Source: Elusimicrobium minutum
GTDB taxonomy: Bacteria; Elusimicrobiota; Elusimicrobia; Elusimicrobiales; UBA9959
NCBI GenBank assembly: GCA_020723765.1
Contig: DYIF01000004.1
Span: 74,199 to 138,198 of the forward strand
Reading direction: 5' to 3'
Length of the DNA: 64,000 bases
Shown: positions 54,063-61,775 of the stretch, piece after piece
How the letters are laid out: every line of letters begins with the position of its first letter
How positions within the stretch are numbered: position 1 is the stretch's first letter
Position numbers and translations under genes: made by a program
Notes under the pieces: generated by a model
Database searches by the model: none
What the model was told of the DNA's origin: nothing
The model's input: the letters and a program-made list of their open reading frames with translations, nothing else

Positions 54063-55325
54063 GTGAAGCCGATAATTTGTTACATTTTATCCTGTTTTTT
54101 AAACGCTCAAAACTTAGACACGAAAAATTTTAATAACGAAATTCCAAAAGTTTACCCCAAGTTTGAAACCAAATCGTCCTGTCCTAAAAGTTTTTCCGAC
54201 CTAAGATTAAATATAGAATACTTAGACATAGAAAATCCGGTTAAAGACGTGTCTCTTGGCAGCTGGACATCTTTGAGCGATATGGACGACGACCTGGATA
54301 GAAAAAGCCTTTTAGATTCCATTAAAATAAATATAGAATACTGGAAATCCAAACCATCCTCTTTCTCGGTCAAATTCGGAAAAGATTCGTATACTAAAGA
54401 CCAGATGCTCAAATCTTCGGAAAGATTATATGAAATATTCTCATCCACGCTTTCTTATAAAAACATATTTGAAATATTAAAAAAGGAATTTAAGATATAC
54501 AAAGCGGTTGCGGACGATACGAAGGACGTCACAATAACCGGTTATTATGAAAGCGAGATAGCCGTAAAAAAAGAAAAAGACGAAGATTACAAATACGCAA
54601 TTCATTTCAGACCCCCGGATCTTATCAAGGTAGTCGGACAGGATTTCGACTACGGCAGATACGACGAAAACGGAAATCTTGTTAAATACTACTCTACCGA
54701 AGAGATAAGAAAAGGAGCCATAGACAAACATAATCTTGAAATAGTCTACTCAAATCACCCCTCGCATATAATGCTGGCTCAGATACAGGGCTCTTCCATA
54801 ATAAGATACCCCGACGGTTCATACGACAGAATCGGGTTTGACGGAGCAAACGGATGGAAATTTCAAAGCGTTCAGAAAATACTTATGGATTGCGGAGAAA
54901 TTCCGTCTATGAATTTCAAAGATTTCATAAAATACCTTTCCTCTCAACCCCAGGATAGAGAAGAAAGGCTTGTAAATCTAAACCCTCGATATATATTTTT
55001 TAATCTTAAAGACAAAGAAACTCAAGCGGTCGGCGCCATAGGCAAAGAACTTATACCCCAAAGATCGGTAGCCATAGACCCGGCCTATATACCGTACGGG
55101 ATCTTGGCTTATATAATATCCACAAAACCGGTAAGCGACGAAAACGGTGAAAAGATAATAGAATTTAAAAAATTTTCAAGATTTATATCCTCTCACGATA
55201 CCGGTAGCGCCATAAGAGGAGCGGGAAGAATAGATTTATTCTGGGGTAGCGGTAAAAAAGCCGAAACCGAAGCATCCTCCATGAAGGCTAAAGCGGAGTT
55301 TTATCTATTTGCTCCAAAAAACTGA
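54063..55325 (+). CDS. mltA: MltA-type membrane-bound lytic murein transglycosylase
   Basis: 420 residues, GTG start. A short signal (IICYILSCFLNA; the Cys could be a lipobox) precedes a divergent N-terminal region. The MltA double-psi barrel is clear: VTITGYYESEIAV, HFRPPDLIKV, RYDENGNLVKYYSTEEIRKGAI, VYSNHPSHIMLAQIQGSSIIRYPDGS, NPRYIFFN, IDPAYIPYGILAYI, and the 3D domain SHDTGSAIRGAGRIDLFWGSG with the catalytic Asp in RIDLFWG or SHDTG. It cleaves peptidoglycan to 1,6-anhydro products at the outer membrane. Its end overlaps the convergent dynamin gene by 38 nt. Confidence 0.9.
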   Translation: MKPIICYILSCFLNAQNLDTKNFNNEIPKVYPKFETKSSCPKSFSDLRLNIEYLDIENPVKDVSLGSWTSLSDMDDDLDRKSLLDSIKINIEYWKSKPSSFSVKFGKDSYTKDQMLKSSERLYEIFSSTLSYKNIFEILKKEFKIYKAVADDTKDVTITGYYESEIAVKKEKDEDYKYAIHFRPPDLIKVVGQDFDYGRYDENGNLVKYYSTEEIRKGAIDKHNLEIVYSNHPSHIMLAQIQGSSIIRYPDGSYDRIGFDGANGWKFQSVQKILMDCGEIPSMNFKDFIKYLSSQPQDREERLVNLNPRYIFFNLKDKETQAVGAIGKELIPQRSVAIDPAYIPYGILAYIISTKPVSDENGEKIIEFKKFSRFISSHDTGSAIRGAGRIDLFWGSGKKAETEASSMKAKAEFYLFAPKN

Positions 55326-56907
55326 TATCCTTTTCTATGTCCGATAAATTTATATCGGTTTTATCCAGAACCTTTTTAACCGTAGAAATTCTTTCCTCGG
55401 CTTCTTTTATTATCGCATTCATTTTTTTCTCTATCTCGTTATTCAAAATATCCGCGACCGAAGAGCCTGCTCTCGTAAGATTCTTTTCCACATCGAAAGC
55501 TATTCCTTTTAGAATATGATTTATTACAATTTTCTTTATAAACTTTATTCTTAAAGGTATCAAAAACCATAAAAGCTCTATATGGACGTCAAAAGCCTGG
55601 GTGACGCTTGTTTTTGAAAGTTTTATTTCGATATCGCTTTGTTCTATCGGTATAAAAGGGATATCGGTCTTTAAAACTTTATTAGATTCTTCTATAAAAG
55701 TTTTTATAAAATTGTTGGTCATATCCCCGAACTTTCGTATTATTTTATCCCCCATATTTTTGATTTTCGGAACTTCCGTTTCGCTTAATTCATAAATTTT
55801 TTCCGTTAGAACTTCGGCTAAAATATCTTCGTAACTTTTTGAAATTTCCATAAGATTTTCTTCTCTTTCGGATAATTTTTTGTTTATCGTATTTACGCAA
55901 TACTCCGATATCTCGTACTGTTTTTTCAGAAATAACTTTATCGTTTTATCTTTGTTTTTGGAAAATTCGTTTATCTTAAGCACCTGCAAATCTTTTTTTA
56001 ATTCGTTTATTTTTTCAATATTGTCATATATTTCTTTTTTAAGTTTTTTTATCTCGTCGTCCTTTTTGCAGACCGTATTATAAGCCGCTTTTAAAAAAGA
56101 AATAAGATATTTTCTTATATTTTCGGTTTTATAACCGATAATCTCTTCTTTAACTATTTCCATTTTTTCGTTTAAAGGTTCTATTATATCGTTTAAAATT
56201 TTATTTCTTAAACCCGTGTCTTTAACTGAATATTTCATCACATCAAACTCCCCCAATCTTTTTCTAACAAATTCCAAAACCTTCTCCCCGTCCTCTTCCG
56301 ATATAAGGTCCGTTTTGGTTATCAGTATCAATACCTTGGGGGTATGTTTCTTTAAAATATTTATAAATTCCGCTTCATTTTCGGAGAGTGGCGAATCGAA
56401 ACTAATCGCCACTATGGCAAGCTGGAGACTCGGGAAAAGAGAGAATGTGGCGTCCGAGTGAGTTTTGGAATAATAAAGCCCGGGAGTATCTATAAACCTT
56501 ATTTTTTTAAAATCTTCTGAAATCTTTAATTTTAAATCGACAAGCCTTACTTTAAGAATATTGCCGGGATTTCTCTCTTCGCTTACATAATTTACGACCT
56601 CGTTTATATCGCATATCTTTTTGCTTCCGTCAAAAAAAACTATCTCCGCCGAGTCTTTTTCCGCGTAAGAAACTACGGTTATAACCCCGGTTACCGGCAG
56701 TATTCCGCAGGGAAGAACGTCTCTTGAAATAATGGAATTAATAAAACTGCTTTTACCCGATTTAAATCTGCCGACGATGGCGACATCTATCGTTTTATTT
56801 TCTTGTACTATCGAATATAAATTATCTATGAGGCTTAAGACGTCTTTAAAATCGTACTTTAACGCCAAAGACCCCAGTTCTTTTATCTTATTCTTCGATA
56901 AGTTCAT
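55288..56907 (-). CDS. Bacterial dynamin-like GTPase
   Basis: 539 residues. GTPase motifs: G1 VGRFKSGKSSFINSII, G2 Thr in LPVTGVITVV, G3 RFIDTPGLYYSKTHSD, G4 LITKTDLI. A long helical neck/trunk (about 250-420, KKDDEIKKLKKEIYDNIEKINELKKDL) surrounds a hydrophobic paddle (ELLWFLIPLRIKFIKKIVINHIL, about 445-470). Dynamin-like proteins self-assemble on membranes for fusion, fission or damage repair. It overlaps the antiporter by 20 nt, so membrane integrity and cation balance may be handled together. Confidence 0.88.
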   Translation of the reverse strand: MNLSKNKIKELGSLALKYDFKDVLSLIDNLYSIVQENKTIDVAIVGRFKSGKSSFINSIISRDVLPCGILPVTGVITVVSYAEKDSAEIVFFDGSKKICDINEVVNYVSEERNPGNILKVRLVDLKLKISEDFKKIRFIDTPGLYYSKTHSDATFSLFPSLQLAIVAISFDSPLSENEAEFINILKKHTPKVLILITKTDLISEEDGEKVLEFVRKRLGEFDVMKYSVKDTGLRNKILNDIIEPLNEKMEIVKEEIIGYKTENIRKYLISFLKAAYNTVCKKDDEIKKLKKEIYDNIEKINELKKDLQVLKINEFSKNKDKTIKLFLKKQYEISEYCVNTINKKLSEREENLMEISKSYEDILAEVLTEKIYELSETEVPKIKNMGDKIIRKFGDMTNNFIKTFIEESNKVLKTDIPFIPIEQSDIEIKLSKTSVTQAFDVHIELLWFLIPLRIKFIKKIVINHILKGIAFDVEKNLTRAGSSVADILNNEIEKKMNAIIKEAEERISTVKKVLDKTDINLSDIEKDISFLEQIDKTPL

Positions 56908-58081
56908 CCTTTGTCTCTGTCATATGTTTTTTAGCCGGTATGAGATGCTTTGGCTCAAAGAATAACGTGGCTATCGCCGTCGGTATTACAGCGCTTGCTA
57001 TTACGACCATAACAATCAACGAATACTGGGTCTGATCGATTATGCCGTGAGTATATCCAAAAAGCGCGGATATGGTGCCGAATGTAAGACCGGTCGACAT
57101 TAAAAGAGTGTAATACATTCTCTCATTCTTTTCTTTTCTAAACATGGAAATAAACGGATAAAGCCCGAATATTTTTGACAAAACCTTCGATAGAAAAAGA
57201 AAAATAAATATAAGAGGCGCGGATATTAAGCTTTTAAAAGAAACGAAGCTTCCCGCTCTTAAGAAATAAAAAGGGGTTAAAAAACCTATGGTAAGAGTTC
57301 TCATTCTTAAAATCCAGTTTTTATTTCTAATGCTAAACTCCGCCAAAACCATGCCGGCTATATATGCGGGAAGAACAGGCTCCACATCGGACCTTACGGC
57401 TACAAAACCTAAAAACAAAAGAACCAGCATTACAAACTTCGCTCTTATAGCGGCGGTCCTGTTGCCGTATATGTTGGTGAGATAATCCGTGGCTTTGGGA
57501 AATATAAAAATTACGACGGCTGAAACCAAAATAAAAACTACGGTTTTAAGATTAAAAGGAGAAAAAACAAAACCTAAAGCCAAAACCGTTCCTATATCGT
57601 TTAAAAAACAGGAGGCCAGAATCCCTTTTCCAAATTCCGTGGAATTGAGTCCAGTTTCTATCATAACGGCATAAACTACCGCCATGGAAGTTGTAGAAAG
57701 CGCTATTCCGACCAGAAGAGAAGCGTCGCGGCTCCATCCGACCAGGTATTTGGATACCAGATACCCCCCGATAAAAGGAGCTAAAAAACCTATTGTTCCT
57801 ATTATTAAGGATTCTTTTCTTTTATCTTTGAGGGTTTTAGGGTCGAGCTCTGTACCCGCTAAAAACGTCAAAAGAATCGCCGCAAACGAAGCGAGAACTT
57901 TTATCCATTCGGTATTCGGCTCTAAAATATTTATTCCCGCATATTTTAAAGCGATATTCGCCACTATGGCGCCGACGGTTATTTCTATCAAGGCTATCGA
58001 TATTTTTAGATGATAGGCTATTATTGCGCTTGTTACCGCCAGAGCTATGTATATTGTGGCAAGCTGATATATGTGTTCCAT
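56888..58081 (-). CDS. CPA2-family monovalent cation:proton antiporter (Kef/NapA type)
   Basis: 397 residues, about 11-12 membrane helices and no C-terminal TrkA domain. Family features: LAGTELDPKTLKDKRKESLIIGTIGF, GIALSTTSMAVVYAVMIETGL (ST-rich), LASCFLNDIGTVLALGF with the ND pair of the ion site (Asn-Asp, electroneutral or electrogenic type), VEPVLPAYIAGMVLAEFS. It exchanges Na+, K+ or Li+ for protons. Strong AGGAGG lies 6 nt before ATG. The 5' leader has nested helices (58108-58146) that could regulate it. Confidence 0.9.
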   Translation of the reverse strand: MEHIYQLATIYIALAVTSAIIAYHLKISIALIEITVGAIVANIALKYAGINILEPNTEWIKVLASFAAILLTFLAGTELDPKTLKDKRKESLIIGTIGFLAPFIGGYLVSKYLVGWSRDASLLVGIALSTTSMAVVYAVMIETGLNSTEFGKGILASCFLNDIGTVLALGFVFSPFNLKTVVFILVSAVVIFIFPKATDYLTNIYGNRTAAIRAKFVMLVLLFLGFVAVRSDVEPVLPAYIAGMVLAEFSIRNKNWILRMRTLTIGFLTPFYFLRAGSFVSFKSLISAPLIFIFLFLSKVLSKIFGLYPFISMFRKEKNERMYYTLLMSTGLTFGTISALFGYTHGIIDQTQYSLIVMVVIASAVIPTAIATLFFEPKHLIPAKKHMTETKDELIEE

Positions 58082-58087
58082 AAGATA

Positions 58088-58146
58088 CCTCCTTTTATTT
58101 TAGCTCAGGAGTTATCAGCCGCCAGGGCGGTTTTAAGGAGAACTCC
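58088..58146 (-). promoter_or_regulatory. Structured leader of the antiporter gene (possible cation-responsive element)
   Basis: Minus strand: GGAGTT (58141-58146) pairs with AACTCC (58108-58113) enclosing the hairpin CCGC-CCTG-GCGG (58119-58130). CTCCTT (58135-58140) inside could instead pair with AAGGAG of the ribosome site (AGGAGG, 58088-58093), an exclusive alternative. This is the layout of a translational riboswitch or thermosensor. I cannot match it to a known class. Confidence 0.45.
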
Positions 58147-58240
58147 ATCTCCCAAATATATTTTATCAAATTATAACCGAAATTAACAGGTAATCTATTT
58201 ACAAACAGAGTGGGTACATTTTTCGAATAAGCCCTCTAAA

Positions 58241-59116
58241 TTACTCTTCTAATTTTACCTCTATTTCGTTTCTATAAGGGCACTCGGGTATATAATCCCT
58301 TTTAGTTTTTTTATATAAACTCACGCATAAACCTATAATATAATTTTTTTTCTCATCTTCGGATTGCATAGTAGATTTTTTATACTCAGACAAATCTTTT
58401 ATTGCCTGTTCAAATTTATCAAGTTTTAAATAAACTTTTGCGCGGTCATAATATGAAATGCTTGGCTTTGATGTGTCTGCATTTATAGCTTTTGTAAAAT
58501 AAAATAATCCTTTATTAAAGTCATTTATATCGGTTTCTGAATAACTGTAAATACGCCCTAACATTTCATAAATACTCCATCTAAAAGGCAACCCATCTAT
58601 AGTTGTCTCAGTATCGTTTTTTACATATTTTAAAGATTCATTAAGGTCTTTAATAGCATTTTCACATGCTTTTTTATCTACTTTTGTAAAACATCCTTTT
58701 AAATAAACCCCGGCTCTTTCGTAATATGCATATGGATTAGTTTTATTAATCCCTATTTCTTTAGAAAACAATTTAATAGCAAGTTCCGGCTGATTTTCTT
58801 TAAGCTCTAAAAGAAAATTGGTTGTTTCAAATTTTTCATGAGGATACATATCTTTTTTAATTTTTTTAGGTAAAAGTTCAAACACATAATCTCTAAGTTT
58901 TTTATTCTGGCTCTTATCCATTTTTAACTTATTTTCTGCTTCTCTTAAAATGTCATCAAACTCCTTCGCATCTATATATTCTTTGTTTTTAACATCAACC
59001 ACCGGCCGAACTTTTACCTGCTCCACCGACAATACGCTTTGAGTTGATACATTATCCTGAGCGTTGAGAACAGGCATTACACCAATCCAAACTAAAAAGA
59101 ATAATTTTATCTTCAT
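58241..59116 (-). CDS. Secreted TPR protein, paralogue A
   Basis: 291 residues. Signal peptide (LFFLVWIGVMPVLNA), then about 60 residues ending KLRDYVFE that are identical, also in DNA, to paralogue B (59678-60595). After residue 80 the proteins diverge. The C-terminal part has TPR-like helices (NPYAYYERAGVYLKGCFTKV, ENAIKDLNESLKYVKN, FNKGLFYFTKAINADTSKPS, SYYDRAKVYLKLDKFEQAIKDLSEY). It probably binds proteins in the periplasm or outside. Its promoter has a 14-bp spacer, so it may be weakly expressed in this state. Confidence 0.8.
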   Translation of the reverse strand: MKIKLFFLVWIGVMPVLNAQDNVSTQSVLSVEQVKVRPVVDVKNKEYIDAKEFDDILREAENKLKMDKSQNKKLRDYVFELLPKKIKKDMYPHEKFETTNFLLELKENQPELAIKLFSKEIGINKTNPYAYYERAGVYLKGCFTKVDKKACENAIKDLNESLKYVKNDTETTIDGLPFRWSIYEMLGRIYSYSETDINDFNKGLFYFTKAINADTSKPSISYYDRAKVYLKLDKFEQAIKDLSEYKKSTMQSEDEKKNYIIGLCVSLYKKTKRDYIPECPYRNEIEVKLEE

Positions 59117-59165
59117 TTACCCTCCTAAGTTATTTTATAAAAAAAAATATCTGTCAAGCGTAATA
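58877..59165 (-). repeat. Duplicated 5' cassette, copy A
   Basis: About 289 bp covering promoter, ribosome site and the first 80 codons of TPR gene A. It is identical to 60356-60647 except for a poly-A run of 9 instead of 12. Homology stops sharply at both ends. Direct repeats, 1.48 kb apart. Confidence 0.95.
59132..59157 (-). promoter_or_regulatory. Promoter A with 9-nt homopolymer spacer
   Basis: Minus strand TTGACA (59152-59157) and TAAAAT (59132-59137) are 14 bp apart because the T-run has 9 bases. GGAGG follows 4 nt before ATG. Confidence 0.6.
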
Positions 59166-59249
59166 TCTATGTAAACATGTGGGTCACAACAGATTTTAAA
59201 GCAACAAAATGATAAAATCGGTTCTGAACAGCGTTTTTAAAGCAAATTA

Positions 59250-59657
59250 TTAATTACAAATAGCGTTAGTACATTTTTCTATTATTGTAACAACTTTTGT
59301 TTTTTCATAAGGACAAACTCTTCTAATGCAAGGAGCGTTAAGTTGGGCACTCGCAAACTCAACACATGGCTTATTAGCAACCATACATTCTTTTGGCTCA
59401 TCCGTAGTATTTGTCCTTTCCCAGTTTTTGCATTCTTTGAGATTGCAACTTTCTTTGCAATCATTGGTTTCCTTAGTGTCCTTTGCAGTTACCACATCCC
59501 ATTTATAACAATTGCCATTAGCACTTGCCTTACATATAGTGTCTGTAACTTTTGTATAAGTTATATATTGAATTACTCTGTTTAAACATTCGCTATACAA
59601 AAAAGAGAAAAAAAGGAAAAACATAATTACAAAAAATATCTTTTTACCATTATTCAT
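59250..59657 (-). CDS. Small Cys-rich secreted protein
   Basis: 135 residues from ATG 59657 (GAGG 5-6 nt upstream; an in-frame start 18 nt earlier is less likely). Signal peptide (KKIFFVIMFFLFFSFLYS), then a mature domain of about 115 residues with 12 Cys (for example KESCNLKECKNW, PCIRRVCPYEK, KCTNAICN), an even number that suggests six disulfides. No family recognised; such proteins can be toxins, inhibitors, adhesins or surface-layer parts. It lies 20 nt after TPR gene B, so it is co-transcribed. The 133-bp gap after it holds promoter A and nothing else that I can identify. Confidence 0.7.
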   Translation of the reverse strand: MNNGKKIFFVIMFFLFFSFLYSECLNRVIQYITYTKVTDTICKASANGNCYKWDVVTAKDTKETNDCKESCNLKECKNWERTNTTDEPKECMVANKPCVEFASAQLNAPCIRRVCPYEKTKVVTIIEKCTNAICN

Positions 59658-59677
59658 AACAACCTCACTTATCATAT

Positions 59678-60595
59678 CTATTTTAATAAACCTGCTGATT
59701 TTAAAAATTTATCAAACTCATCCGAATTTTCCAGCAATTTTTTTTCAGCGCATCCAGCAATTACCTCTCCAGTTTTTCTATAAATCCTTCTACATAAATC
59801 GTAAGTCTCACTCATTCTTGTTGCCTCTGATGTAAAATCTCTTTTGAGATATGTTTCTAAATCTTTTTTAGCCTTTTCATAATTGTTTATATCGCAATAA
59901 GCTCTGGCTCTGTTTAAATATTCCTGACTTGGCTGAAATACATCCGATTTTATGGCTTTATTGTAATTGTCAATTGCTTTTTGTAAATCTTTATATATAA
60001 ACCTATAAATATCACCTTTAGAGCTATATATTTTCATTCTGAAGGGAACCCCATAAATATCTAATTCCTTATCGCTTTTAATGTATTTTAAAGCATTATC
60101 CGCATCAACAATATATTTCTCACAATAAGTTTTATCAAAATTCTTATTATTACTGTTTTTTTCAAATTCTTTCATACACAAAGAATAATATACACTTGCT
60201 CTTTCGTAATAAGCGTTTGGATTTGAAGGATTTAACTCTATTTCTTTATCATAAATTTTAATAGCCAATAATGGATATTTTTCTATAAACTCATTCATAT
60301 CCAAAGCCAGTTTCATTTTTTCTTCACCACTCATTTTGTTCTTTATCGGAAGAATTTCAAACACATAATCTCTAAGTTTTTTATTCTGGCTCTTATCCAT
60401 TTTTAACTTATTTTCTGCTTCTCTTAAAATGTCATCAAACTCCTTCGCATCTATATATTCTTTGTTTTTAACATCAACCACCGGCCGAACTTTTACCTGC
60501 TCCACCGACAATACGCTTTGAGTTGATACATTATCCTGAGCGTTGAGAACAGGCATTACACCAATCCAAACTAAAAAGAATAATTTTATCTTCAT
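59678..60595 (-). CDS. Secreted TPR protein, paralogue B
   Basis: 305 residues. The first 80 residues match paralogue A exactly (signal peptide plus N-terminal region). The rest is related but clearly diverged: NPNAYYERASVYYSLCMKEFEKN, DADNALKYIKSDKELDIYGVPF, LQKAIDNYNKAIKSDVFQPS, EYLNRARAYCDINNYEKAKKDLETYL. These look like three TPR units. It leads a small operon with the Cys-rich gene. Its promoter has a 17-bp spacer, the optimum, so it should be the more active copy. Confidence 0.8.
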   Translation of the reverse strand: MKIKLFFLVWIGVMPVLNAQDNVSTQSVLSVEQVKVRPVVDVKNKEYIDAKEFDDILREAENKLKMDKSQNKKLRDYVFEILPIKNKMSGEEKMKLALDMNEFIEKYPLLAIKIYDKEIELNPSNPNAYYERASVYYSLCMKEFEKNSNNKNFDKTYCEKYIVDADNALKYIKSDKELDIYGVPFRMKIYSSKGDIYRFIYKDLQKAIDNYNKAIKSDVFQPSQEYLNRARAYCDINNYEKAKKDLETYLKRDFTSEATRMSETYDLCRRIYRKTGEVIAGCAEKKLLENSDEFDKFLKSAGLLK

Positions 60596-60647
60596 TTACC
60601 CTCCTAAGTTATTTTATAAAAAAAAAAAATATCTGTCAAGCGTAATA
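60356..60647 (-). repeat. Duplicated 5' cassette, copy B
   Basis: About 292 bp identical to copy A apart from a 12-base A run (60618-60629). The outer boundary (CGTAATA) abuts word-repeat element R4. Confidence 0.95.
60611..60639 (-). promoter_or_regulatory. Promoter B with 12-nt homopolymer spacer
   Basis: Minus strand TTGACA (60634-60639) and TAAAAT (60611-60616) are 17 bp apart; the spacer contains T12, a slippage-prone tract. Confidence 0.7.
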
Positions 60648-60890
60648 AAGTTTAATGTTCAATGTTTTATGTTCAATGTCTAAAGTCTAATGACAGAGAA
60701 TAGAGAACAGGGGTTAGAGAATAAAAATTGAGTTTAATGTTTGAAGTTCAAAGTTAAACGACTGGAACGAAATGCTTAAAGTTTTTCAATATTTCTACAC
60801 ATCTATTCATCTAATTCCAATGCATCCACACATCTACACTTCTACGCATCTATACATCCAATTTCCTCTAACGCTCCAATCCTTTAAGCT
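60648..60890 (-). repeat. Composite word-repeat element R4
   Basis: Reverse-oriented copy filling the 324-bp gap between TPR gene B and the nitroreductase. On the minus strand: 8-bp units (about 60784-60882: TATAGATG, CGTAGAAG, TGTAGATG, TGTGGATG, AATAGATG), then 7-bp units (TTTGAAC, ATTAAAC, ATTGAAC) around one CT-rich block (TATTCTCTAACCCC and TATTCTCT, about 60705-60735). No gene is seen in it. Confidence 0.85.
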
Positions 60891-60919
60891 TTCTAATATG
60901 ATAAAATTATTTTAGTAAT

Positions 60920-61450
60920 ATGTTTGAAGAACTTGTCAAAAAAAGAAAAAGCATAAGGAAATTCAAAGAAAACCCGATAGAAAGAGAAAAAATAGAGAAA
61001 ATACTTCAATGCGCAAGGCTTTCTCCATCGGCCTGCAACTCCCAGCCATACAAATTTATAGTTATGAGCGGAGAATATAAAAATAAATTTTGCGACTCCG
61101 TTTTTACGGGAATGTTTTCCTCCTGCTCTTTCGTTAAAAAAGCTCCGTTAATAATAGCCATGATAAGAACAAAAACAAGTTTGAAAATGAAAATAGGCAA
61201 TATGGTATGCGATACCGATTTTTCTTTAATAGACTTAGGTATAGCCGGAGAACATATGGTTTTAGCGGCGACCGATATGGGATTAGGCAGTTTGTGGGTC
61301 GGTTGGTTTGACAGAAAAAAGGCTTTTGAGTTTTTAAATCTAAAAAAAGGCGAAAATATCGAAATAATTATAGCGATAGGAGAAAAGGATGAGGAACCTA
61401 ACGAAAGGAAAAAGAAATCTTTCGAAGATATTGTCGAGTTTAGGAGTTAG
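60920..61450 (+). CDS. Nitroreductase-family flavoprotein
   Basis: 176 residues. FMN-binding motifs: VKKRKSIRKFKENPI at the N-terminus, LSPSACNSQPYKFIVM, DLGIAGEHMVLAATDMGLGSLWVGWF and IIAIGEKDEEP. These NAD(P)H-dependent FMN enzymes reduce nitro groups, quinones or other small molecules; the true substrate is unknown. TAAAAT (60902-60907) is 12 nt upstream and there is no ribosome site. It overlaps the next gene by 62 nt. Confidence 0.88.
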   Translation: MFEELVKKRKSIRKFKENPIEREKIEKILQCARLSPSACNSQPYKFIVMSGEYKNKFCDSVFTGMFSSCSFVKKAPLIIAMIRTKTSLKMKIGNMVCDTDFSLIDLGIAGEHMVLAATDMGLGSLWVGWFDRKKAFEFLNLKKGENIEIIIAIGEKDEEPNERKKKSFEDIVEFRS

Positions 61451-61775
61451 TTTTTTATTATTGAGTTTTTTTTCTGGTTTAATTAACGCCCAATGCGGCC
61501 CCCAGAAAGATAGCTGCTCGTCTAAAAATTTGACATTAAGCGAACTTCTTGAAAAAAAACCTATAGAACAGAAAAAAATCTCAGAGCGAAAGAATCACAT
61601 AATAGCAAAACAAGAGGAGATAATATCCGTCGAAAAAGATTCGGATAAAATTATAGACAACACCCGACAAAGCGAAAAAAAATTGGAAAACCCCGGGGTG
61701 CTTATCGTAGTAATGGCGGGATTTATCGGAATGTATTTTTATTTTAACGATAAGAAAAAGAAAAAAAAGAAATGA
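61389..61775 (+). CDS. Small membrane protein with signal peptide and C-terminal anchor
   Basis: Up to 128 residues. A signal-like segment (SLGVSFLLLSFFSGLINA) precedes a charged stretch with two Cys (QCGPQKDSC) and a Lys/Glu-rich helix, then a membrane helix (PGVLIVVMAGFIGMYFYF) and a poly-Lys tail. The listed ATG lies far inside the nitroreductase gene; a later start near 61430 is possible. It overlaps pyrC by 4 nt. Unknown function. Confidence 0.6.
   Translation: MRNLTKGKRNLSKILSSLGVSFLLLSFFSGLINAQCGPQKDSCSSKNLTLSELLEKKPIEQKKISERKNHIIAKQEEIISVEKDSDKIIDNTRQSEKKLENPGVLIVVMAGFIGMYFYFNDKKKKKKK

Noticed and set aside
59166-59249. Mobile element explaining the duplicated TPR cassette
   Set aside because: No transposase, no terminal inverted repeats and no target-site duplication around either copy.
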